From NCBI GenBank assembly GCA_029204225.1, contig CM055103.1, positions 27,082,293-27,146,292 on the forward strand: DNA of 64,000 nt, given 5' to 3'. The notes under the pieces are model-generated. The model was not told the DNA's origin. It saw nothing but the letters and a program-made list of their open reading frames with translations, and did not search any database. Positions within the stretch are counted from its first letter, which is position 1, and the number at the start of each line of letters is the position of its first letter. This document shows positions 56,126 through 64,000 of this stretch, piece after piece. The DNA is from Diphasiastrum complanatum. Lineage: Eukaryota; Streptophyta; Lycopodiopsida; Lycopodiales; Lycopodiaceae. The position numbers were made by a program, and so were the translations under genes.

Positions 56126-56930
56126 ATGTATAGCATGGCTAGTCTTGGAGAGAGTCTAATGGGTGAATCAAGCAAACTTGATGGCACAAACTACAGGGTG
56201 TGGAAGTTTAAGATGGCTAACATCTTGATGGACAGGAATTGCTGGGAGTTGAAGGCAGGTAGAGAACCTATACCAACATCTGAACCTGAATTGAAGGACT
56301 ACATAACCAAGAGACAGAAGGCTCATAAGATGATCAATCTTTCTGTGAAAGACTACATTATTTCTCACATTTGCAATGCAAAAGATGCAGTGGAAGCTTG
56401 GACTATTCTCAAGTCTATGTTTGAAACAGTGGATTCAAGCAGGCTTGTTTACTTGCAAAACAAGTTTCATACTCTCAAGATGAAAGCAAGTGCAACAATG
56501 GGTAAACAAAGGTCAAGGACCTTACGAACCAACTTGCTTCAGTGGGAGAAACAATAAATAAGTGATAGGAGATTTGTTCCCATAGTCTTAAATAGTTTGT
56601 CATTCAACTATCAAGACTATGTGATGTCCCTTTCTGCTAGGGAAAAACTCCCAAACCTTTGGGAAGTTATGTGGTCTTCTTTCACAGAAGGAGATGAGAA
56701 GGAAGAATCATTTTGAAAGGGAAGATAATCCAAAACATGCATCTGTTTCCAAGAAGCAAAACTTCCAAAAAAAAAGAGAAGGGTTTACTCAAAGCAAAGT
56801 TTGGAACAACAGATGCCCAAGTTACAAGTTGGAGAGGAGTCAAACACCAATTCCTCATCTACTCCCATGAAAAAGAGCAACTGCAACCATTGTAGCAAGT
56901 ATGGGCAAATCGCTTTTGAATGCCAAAAGA
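56126..56930 (+). pseudogene. Copia F gag with altered zinc knuckle
   Basis: The frame from 56126 has SLGESLMGESSKLDGTNYRVW, MINLSVKDYIISHICNAKDA, EAWTILKSMFETVDSSRL and LQNKFHTLKM, which are clear Copia gag motifs close to those of element D. It then shifts and stops at 56557. The zinc knuckle at 56882-56923 reads CNHCSKYGQIAFEC. The histidine of CCHC is glutamine (CAA), so zinc binding would be impaired. Confidence 0.85.
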
Positions 56931-57029
56931 AGAAAGGTGATCATAAGGAAATTTGATAAAGTTGCAAGAGAATAGCAATCCTGATGGCGTGATCTATTCA
57001 CCGCAACCCTATCATCTGAATCCACATTT

Positions 57030-57770
57030 GGTGGACGGTACATTGATTCTGGAGCCTCAAAACACATGACACCTCATCATCATTGGTTCAACAACTATGA
57101 GGAGACAAGTGATGATCAACAAGTATGCCTTGGAGATAACTCTACACATAAGGTGAGAGGCAAAGGCACAGTTCCAATGCAGCTGCCATTACGAGAGGTG
57201 AAAGTCAAGAGTGTGTTGCATGTACCAAGGTGGGCTAAGAACTTACTATTTGTTGGTGCCATTACCAAGCAGAACATGTTGGTGGAGTTTGTCGAATCTA
57301 CCTGTTTGGTAAAAGACAAATATCAAAGCTTCCCAAAACAGAAATCACGAAAACCACGTTTTCGTGAAAGGTGGTAAGTAGCCAAGAGAATGCAAAAAGG
57401 GAATCTTTACAAGCTTTACACAGTCATTCCTAACCAAGAGGCCTTGTCAGCAAAGGATTCTAGTCAAGACGAGGGGAATGCAAGAAGGGAATCTTTACAA
57501 GCTTAAAGGCCTTTGTCAACAAAGGATTCTAATCAAGACAAGTCTTGGTATGAGAGGTATGGTCATTTGAGCTCTCAAAGTTTACAAGTTTTGAACAAGA
57601 ACAATCCGGTAGATCTTCCTAGCATTATATCTTCTTTAGATACATGTGAGGCTTGTGCCCTAAGAAAGCAACAAAGGCAAAGGTTTCCGAAAGGAAAAGC
57701 TACCAAGGCCAAGGAGATTCTTGAGCTCGTGCATTCTTATTTGTGTTATCACATGCAGACCAAATAAACA
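57030..57770 (+). pseudogene. Copia F protease and pre-integrase
   Basis: The protease motif YIDSGASKHMTPH (57037-57075) is intact, with SVLHVPRWAKNLLFVGAI at its end. A stop follows at about 57375. A direct repeat of GGAATCTTTACAAGCTT (57400 and 57488) flanks a short duplicated piece. The integrase zinc region shows WYERYGHLSSQSLQVLN and CEACALRKQQRQRF (H..H..C..C). Confidence 0.83.
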
Positions 57771-57774
57771 GGGG

Positions 57775-58840
57775 GAACGTACTATTTCATGACCTTCGTA
57801 CATGCCTTTTCAATAAAGGCATGGGTCTATTTTATGAGACAAAAATCTGAACCGATCAAATACTTCAAATAGTGGAAAGCTATGGTTGAAAACCACACAA
57901 GAAAGAGACTAAAGACTCTCGTGTCAGATAAAGGTAGTGAGTGTATTTCTTATGAGTTCAAAGACCTTTGCAAAGCATGTGGGATAAAGAGACAATTAGC
58001 CACTCCACATACACCGTAACAAAACGACGTGGCTGAGCAAAAAAACAAGTCTATAGCGTGCAAGGAGCAACGAGGTTGTCAAATTTGTTTTGGGCAAAAG
58101 CAATAGCAACTGGTGTTTTTCTACTAAATAGAAGCCCAACCAAAGTGGATGAAGGAACCAGGCCTGAAGAAGCATATAGTGGCAACAAGCCCAAAGTGGA
58201 CAGCTTTCAAATATTTGGGTGTACGACATATGCACATGTATCATAGGACTTGCCAAGAAAACTTGATGCAGAATTCATGGGATATAGTGAATACACGGTT
58301 GAAAACCACACAAGAAAGAGACTAAAGACTCTCATGTCAAATAAGGGTGGTGAGTGTATTTCTAATGAGTTCAAAGACCTTTGCAAAGCATGTCGAATAA
58401 AGAGACAATTTGCCACTCCACATACACCGTAGCAAAACGACGTGGCTGAGAAAAAAAACAAGTCTATAGCGTGCAAGGAGCAACGGGGTTGTCAAATTTG
58501 TTTTGGGCAAAAGCAATAGCAACTCGTGTTTTTCTACTGAATAGAAGCCCAACCAAAGCAGTTGAAGAAACCACACCTAAAGAAGCATATAGCGGCAACA
58601 AGCCCAAAGTGGACAGCTTTAGAATATTTGGGTATACGACATATGCACATGTATCAAAGGACTTGCGAAAGAAACTTGATGCAAAATTCATGGAGTATAT
58701 CTTCATGGGGTATAGTGAATACAAGAAACTTGATACAAAATTCATGGAATATATCTTCATGGGGTATAGTGAATACACGGTTTACAAGAGGATTTATAAG
58801 ACAAAGTTTCATGCCAATGTAAGAGTGGACAAGTAAAAGG
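57775..58840 (+). pseudogene. Copia F integrase core with tandem duplication
   Basis: The core begins YYFMTFVHAFSIKAWVYFMRQ. The segment from ENHTRKRLKTL through the EFKDLCKACGIKRQLATPHTP region to the C-terminal FGCTTYAHVS motif occurs twice (57884-58296 and 58297-about 58709), each with stops. A DNA unit of about 57 bp around ATCTTCATGGGGTATAGTGA is then duplicated again (58690-58790). The aspartate of the TFIDD motif is changed (TFVHA), so the core is dead independently of the duplication. Confidence 0.85.
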
Positions 58841-59090
58841 CAAGGTTAGTGGCAAAAGCCTACGCCTAACATGAGGGACTAGACTATGATAAGAAATTTG
58901 CACCTGTTGCTAAAATGACATCTATCAAGACCATTAAGACCTTAGCCTCATATTTTGATTGGGATATTCATCCAATGGATGTCAAGAGTGCCTCAATTAC
59001 CTTTACTAAACCAACTACACCTAATAAAGATAGGTTTCAAAAGTTCAAAACTTTGTTGGGTGTTAGCTTGAATAAAATTGCCATTAAAAA
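58841..59090 (+). pseudogene. Copia F RT start joined to pol C-terminus
   Basis: RT motifs KARLVAKAYA, YDKKFAPVAKMTSIKTI and IHPMDVKSA are followed within a few codons by TFTKPTTPNKDRFQKFKTLLGV. The latter is the element C-terminus that normally comes after RNase H. A deletion at about 58990-59005 has removed nearly all of RT and RNase H. Confidence 0.82.
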
Positions 59091-59095
59091 AAGGG

Positions 59096-59830
59096 TGTTG
59101 AAAATTAATGCCTATTTTACACCTTTGGATTGGCACTAATTATGTTGTAAATTGTACATAACTCATGAGGGATGTTATTAATTAAATACATGAGACTCCT
59201 TTCTAATTTAAGTTAATAAGTGCAAGTGGCCCACCTTGCCAAGTATCTCACTCATGGTTTACAACTAAACTTTTCACGCATGTATTTGAGGAGCTTGCCT
59301 CGCAAGGGATTTGGAAAACTCACGCACTCATCTCTCTCTCTTTAGCAATTCATTTTCTCTAACTTTTGTATGAGAAAGGCCTTGCCATAGGGCGGAGTCG
59401 AGGGCAAGGTCCCAACCTACAATGCAAGCCCAATGTCCTATGGCCTTCCTATGGCCTTACATGAGGTAAGGCCATTCTAGAAAGAACACACATTCTCTAG
59501 AAAGATAATGTACATTATGTGAAAAAAAAACACATATTCTATAGAGAGAATGGTCATGGTAGAGAGAGAATGAGATTTCCATAAAAAATTCTCATTGTAG
59601 AGAGAGAATGACATTCCAAAAAAAAGAAAAGTGAATGGATATTATGCCATAGAGGTGATTTCAAAATACAAAGCAAACTTTAGCATATGGCATTAAGATG
59701 TTGTGAGGTGCTTATGCAATTCTCTTTGTATGTCACATTTTCCATAACTAAGTTTTGAGAGGTTTCATGGTTGATCTAGTATTGAAGTTCAGATGCTCCA
59801 TAACATACAAAATACTGTTTAAAATCTATT
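59096..59830 (+). repeat. 3' LTR of Copia F
   Basis: Starts TGTTGAAAATTAATG right after an AAAAAAAGGG polypurine tract (59086-59095). Blocks match 46840-47222. It contains a 335-bp insertion (59363-59697) absent from the 5' LTR. The right end is placed at about CTATTA near 59830 and is uncertain. Confidence 0.75.
59363..59697. mobile_element. Approximately 335-bp insertion in the 3' LTR of Copia F
   Basis: The flanking words ...CTAACTTTTG and TTGTGAGGTGCTTATG are contiguous in the 5' LTR, so this block arrived later or was lost from the other copy. It contains a GGCCTTGCCATAGG / CCTATGGCCTT foldback near its left end and three to four repeats of TAGAGAGAGAATG. No clear terminal inverted repeat or TSD was found, so its class is unknown. 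Confidence 0.55.
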
Positions 59831-61950
59831 ATGTTGGTTCAATTATTTAATCTTCCTAGGGTCAAAATCATAGAACCTTACTAATTGAAAAAGGCTCTTC
59901 CCTAAGCTTCATAATGGCTCAAACCACAAAAACAGCAATTTCTAGCTGCAGGAACTTAAGGTATAACTGCACGCACTAAAGAACGAGCATAAAGGCCAAC
60001 ATACATGCCAACAATGCACGAGTTACCTCTGTCAGTAAAAAATTAGAGTGAATTGTTTAGTATCACTCACAAAGTGTCAAACAATTTGATCATCATTCAG
60101 AGGTGCATCCTCGACAACAATTCTCAAATTCAATTTACAAGCTGCATATCTAGTAGTCTCTGTATATATCAAAGGTAAGTTAACCCAAACAACTCCAGCA
60201 CTCTCAAATGCAGCCACAAAGCATCACCAGCAACGAGTTGATTTATAATGGCTGTTATTAGATAAAGAAATCGGCTAGTACTCTTGGAGGAAAAAAAATC
60301 CCCCTGCAGTATGTAACTGGGATGCATGGACAACAATGGCAGTGTATTTATTATGGAACACAATGTTTTAAAAATAAAGCCAAATTTCTCTAAAACATCG
60401 TCGTATAAAAACACCCTGAAACACTAGACTAATCACATCATTAGCACGACATATCACTGCAAAATATTATATACATAAATGACCACAAACCATAAAAATA
60501 TAGTAAGGCCCAATATAAAATGCGAAGATTGACAAATATTATTTCAAATGACTTATTTAATAATATTGTATCAATGTACAGAAAGGAGCTTTCCGTAACT
60601 CGAATGTCAAATTGGTATCAAAAATTTTTCAGGCTGTAGATACTATCAACACTATTGAAAACAACAAATAGTTATCTAGTATTACTGACTTCCCTAAGGT
60701 AAATCAAAGGGAGCAGATTAGAATGGTCTCAGAGTGTTTACTATTAATCTTCTTTAGCAGACTGAGCTTCAGAGAAATCCGCTAATATTATGTCTTCCTT
60801 GACCTTTTCAAATATCTACCGTCGTCCAATATAGCACAATAAGAGTTAAGGGCCTCAGAGTGTGTAACAATGTGTATCTTTTCATGCATTGTATTCAGAG
60901 AAATCCGCTAATTATGTCATCATTGGCCACTAAACTATGTTAACTCCGCATTGTTAGGCAAACAAAGGAAAACCAACAGTATATGACAACCTCGAAACAT
61001 GATGGCATACATGCTACTTGAAATAAATTTAAGTGACGTATATGTACCCTTTCTATGACCACTTCAAATAAAAGATTCTCTAAAATACAGAAGTGCAGAA
61101 GCATAGCAAATACCATACCAATTCGAAACAACGATAAGGCCTGCATGCAATAGAATAAAGGGTGCTCAGTGGAAGAAGAAGTCGTTTTAGCATATAAGCT
61201 CATAGTGCCAAGCACTAATGGCGGGATGCAATAAATCATCTCATCATAGCACGTAGTTCATTGGACTAAGATCGTACAACAGTCAAGAGATTACGATAGA
61301 AATCCTCATACAATATAATACGTCATTCTTCACATACACGTCAACAGATGAAATCCGCTTGTTGCAAACAAACTTGCGGAATTTCAAACAAAAGGGAACA
61401 GGAATGAGTAGCGTAAATATAAAGGCAGATCGGAGGCAGAAACACGCACTATCTTCAGCCAGCCAGAATTAAGGCATCTTAAAACATTTCAGAAGAAAAC
61501 AGTCCTCAGAAAATAGTAAACGAATCATCAAACCCCAAATTGAAGATCAGATGGAGCTCGTTCAAATTTTCATCCTTGGATAGATGAAAGCTGAATGGTT
61601 TAAATGGCGCATATGAACTGAAGTCACTGTATTAGGCATCTCAAAGAACAAAGCTCACTCAAACACCATTAATAAAAGCACAGCAACCAAAGGTTACATA
61701 CCATCTGATAACATATCTTTGTTTCTCTTGAATATTGTAACAATGACCTATGAACATTTATGAACTGCCGTGAAGAGCACAGATCAAGCAAGGATAAATC
61801 CAGCGCCTGAGCAAGTACATACAACCATGGCCAAATTACTAGCTGAAAGGCAAAGCTAAGAATCGGGCAAGAAGGCAAAGCTGCCTTTTAACAATGTAAA
61901 GAACAGCAGATGAAGCTATTTGCTCATTCCTCATCCAAAGCATGGTATGC
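59831..61950. other. Unassigned AT-rich stretch
   Basis: No coding domain was recognised on either strand. A short direct repeat CAGAGAAATCCGCTAAT occurs at about 60771 and 60898. If the leader at 61.95-62.1 kb belongs to a gene, this stretch would be its intron or transcript on the minus strand. Confidence 0.4.
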
Positions 61951-61954
61951 TTGC

Positions 61955-62100
61955 AAACAGAAAGGCTGTGCGTATATATGCAGCAGAAGAAGAAAGAAGA
62001 CGGAGAAGATAAAGAAGAAGAGTTTTGTCTTGAAGGCGGCCAAACCCTAGAATTCTTACCTTTGCACTCAAACCCTAAACATAGAGGCCCCACCCCAACC
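61955..62100 (-). promoter_or_regulatory. Candidate 5' leader of a minus-strand gene (telo-box and donor site)
   Basis: On the minus strand a telo-box-like TTTAGGGTTTGAG word and AAAG|GTAAGAATT, a good splice donor, are followed by another AGGGTTT and a pyrimidine-rich TTCTTCTTC stretch. Telo-boxes and CT-rich leaders are common in housekeeping plant genes. No coding exon to the left was recognised, so this may be a non-coding or lost gene. Confidence 0.25.
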
Positions 62101-62199
62101 CGATGGGGCTTCTAAGCATGCACCCACAAGTGTGGTGCCTTTGGGCCTGGCGCAATGGGGTGCGCCATGTGACATCCGGTCCGCGGCCTGCCAAAATGA

Positions 62200-63080
62200 A
62201 CCTGTGCTCGAGAAAACGGGCTCAACAGCGCCCGGGTGGCACCTGCGGATTCTTGGGCACTACCCCTGGGTCCTGGGCAACACCTCTAGGTCTCAAGCAC
62301 GCTCCAGCGTGTCCCGGGCGCCGACTTTTTTTGGGCACACAAGTTATCGCTGCCCATTTCCCAAGCACCCACGCACACATGAGTATAGGAGCCAGTTGCC
62401 ACTTATATGGGTTACTGGCGTAGTCCTAGATATGCTTATGGGATCTTGATCTGGCTGCCCGGTGATGTGGCATTACGGGCACCCAATTAGAATAAAAAAA
62501 CATGTGGCACAGCGCGCTAGGTCCAAACCTGTGCTACTTCTTAGATATGATGACCGCCACCGTCGGGCCTTAATAGGCGCTTTTTTGGGCATGTGAGCAT
62601 TTGGTCGACACCTCGCTCAACTCGAGCCCTCTTTACTAACTGGAACGTGTTCTAGGATTGTCGGGCGGGGCCCACTAGAAATGTGCCGTGTTTTGGGTCT
62701 GTCGGGGCCCACTGGAAACATGCCATGTGGTGTTGCTGCCAGGGCTTTGTCCAAACTAAAAGGTGCTCGAGAAAAATGTCCTGTGCACACCATTGCTAGT
62801 GTCCTTCAGGATCGACCAAATTTCTCACAAGCATGGCACCAATTCTTACGGCATCCCGAGTTTCTCAAAAGCGCACAATTTTCATGGGCATCAGCTCCAC
62901 TTTCTCGCCAGCATCGACACCACACTGGCTCCATTTTTTTGCCAACACTCTCCTAAGCACCCACATAGATGTGAGAATAATGTCTAGTTTGCAATTATAG
63001 GGGTTGTTGGACCTCGCATGAAATTGCTTATGGGATAATCTTTCTGGTTGCCCAATGATGTGGCACTTTGGACAACTGTT
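62200..63080. repeat. Diverged tandem duplication, period about 560-590 bp
   Basis: Words recur in order in two blocks: GCTCGAGAAAA (62209, 62764), AAGCACCCAC (62360, 62953), TGCTTATGGGAT (62432, 63027) and TGCCC..TGATGTGGCA (62456, 63050). The first copy is GC-richer. No coding sense was found in either. The unit is not seen elsewhere in the window. Confidence 0.65.
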
Positions 63081-63099
63081 TCAAAAATAAAATAAAATA

Positions 63100-63530
63100 A
63101 ACACGTATGACTGTCACCACACCGAGGCCAAAAGCCTACGTGCTTGGAATATCTGAGGCCCTCTCCTCTATTTCCAACCTCGTCCACCTTGCAACAATTT
63201 TGCATTCGGCATGCCACCTGAGACCTTGCCAATATGTAGAATGCTCATTTTGGGTGCTCGTCTTCAAGAACACATAGCCCTCCTTTAATTTATGCCTTCA
63301 TCATCTATGGCATCGTTAAGCAACACCACAATAGACTAAGCTTGCTTCCTCATCTTTTTCATTGTGTATGATCCCTTCCCCCCAACACATTAGTGCTTTG
63401 TCCCTTCCTTTTTCTTTTTATCAATGTCACATCTTTTATTCTTTCATTTCATTGATGGGCCCTGTTGTGTACCATAAGGGTACATTGTTAAGTGATGGTT
63501 GGAAGTCTGTGACAATCAACCAAAAACTTG
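63100..63530. other. Unassigned stretch
   Basis: No feature recognised apart from pyrimidine-rich DNA near 63350-63450. Confidence 0.4.
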
Positions 63531-63534
63531 GAAG

Positions 63535-63790
63535 CGCTTCACCAAAATCTTTGACAACATGCATGCTTTGACCCGTAAACAACAGCAAGGCCAGAAATCC
63601 GAACCGACGCCTCCTTCAAGAAGGGCAAGGACAAGGTTTTTGAAATGGCTTTCCCATCGAGAAAGAAGAAAAAAAGTCCTTGGTTGGAAAGGGCAGATTT
63701 CAATAAGGCCAAGAGCGATGAGTTGTGTTTCTCTTGTATGGAGAAGGGGCATTTGTCAAAGTAACGGAAGAAGGGTGGCCGCTCCTTGTG
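63535..63790 (+). pseudogene. Gypsy gag zinc-knuckle fragment
   Basis: One plus-strand frame reads RADFNKAKSDELCFSCMEKGHLSK followed by a stop and RKKGG (quoted here only as landmarks: CFSC, GHLSK). CxxCxxxGHxxxx is the Gypsy/Copia gag CCHC knuckle, with the last cysteine lost to a TAA. Upstream frames are Lys/Arg-rich, as gag tails are. The element is not otherwise recognisable before the window ends. Confidence 0.5.
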
Positions 63791-64000
63791 GATGTGACAA
63801 CCATCATCATTTTTTTTTTGTAAGAAGCCATATTCTACAACATGTTGGATATCATGTTTAGAAATGAGAGTTTGCTTTTTTTACACTTTGTTTTTGGACA
63901 TATCAACTTTACTCATCAGATTTTTTATTTTGGAAAAAAAAAAATCTCGATCAAACAATCAACACTTCCAAAAATAAGGATTTCTCAAAATCAATATAAA
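63791..64000. other. AT-rich window end, unassigned
   Basis: It includes a T run near 63811 and an A run near 63938. No feature was recognised. Confidence 0.4.

Overview
The window is nuclear DNA from a land plant, most likely a vascular plant with a large, repeat-rich genome. The evidence is one intact spliced gene of the plant serine decarboxylase family, plant-type Ty1/Copia and Ty3/Gypsy LTR retrotransposons, long CT/GA microsatellites, and decayed pieces of two other plant genes (a UDP-glycosyltransferase and a GDP-mannose pyrophosphorylase). The sequence does not settle the clade. An 8.4 kb intron full of repeats fits many large plant genomes.

Layout. 1-1940: 5' part of a minus-strand Copia element (A) with its 5' LTR. 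2.4-4.7 kb: a Gypsy gag-like scrap, then the 3' half and 3' LTR of a plus-strand Copia (B). 4.7-7.1 kb: a minus-strand Copia pol remnant (C) facing B. 8.7-19.6 kb: the serine decarboxylase gene (minus, five coding exons, 512 aa), whose intron 2 holds Gypsy integrase remnants and a long inverted repeat. 19.7-25 kb: upstream tandem repeats, a CpG-rich unexplained ORF, a tRNA-like SINE pair, a Helitron-like terminus and a ~355-bp satellite array. 26.5-28.9 kb: glycosyltransferase pseudogene, a second Helitron-like terminus, and a 20-bp minisatellite. 29.5-34.9 kb: a complete but internally deleted Copia (D) with paired LTRs, non-TG LTR starts and a target-site duplication. 37.5-38.1 kb: GDP-mannose pyrophosphorylase remnant. 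39.2-41.9 kb: minus-strand chromodomain Gypsy (E). 43.8 kb: a tRNA-Asp-type primer site. 46.8-59.8 kb: a nested stack in which Copia G (47588-56055, TSD CCTAG) lies inside the leader of Copia F. G itself holds a Gypsy RT/RNase H piece and a D-family LTR fragment. 60-64 kb: mostly unassigned, with a diverged tandem duplication and a Gypsy gag scrap.

Only the serine decarboxylase gene looks functional. Nearly everything else is decayed mobile DNA whose insertions, deletions, templated fillers and tandem duplications can be ordered from the sequence. No clearly new biological system was found. The best leads are the intronic inverted repeat, the paired Helitron-like ends with tandem-repeat bodies, the LTR family that does not start with TG, and the CpG-rich orphan ORF. 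All homology calls come from recognising motifs by eye; no database search was run.
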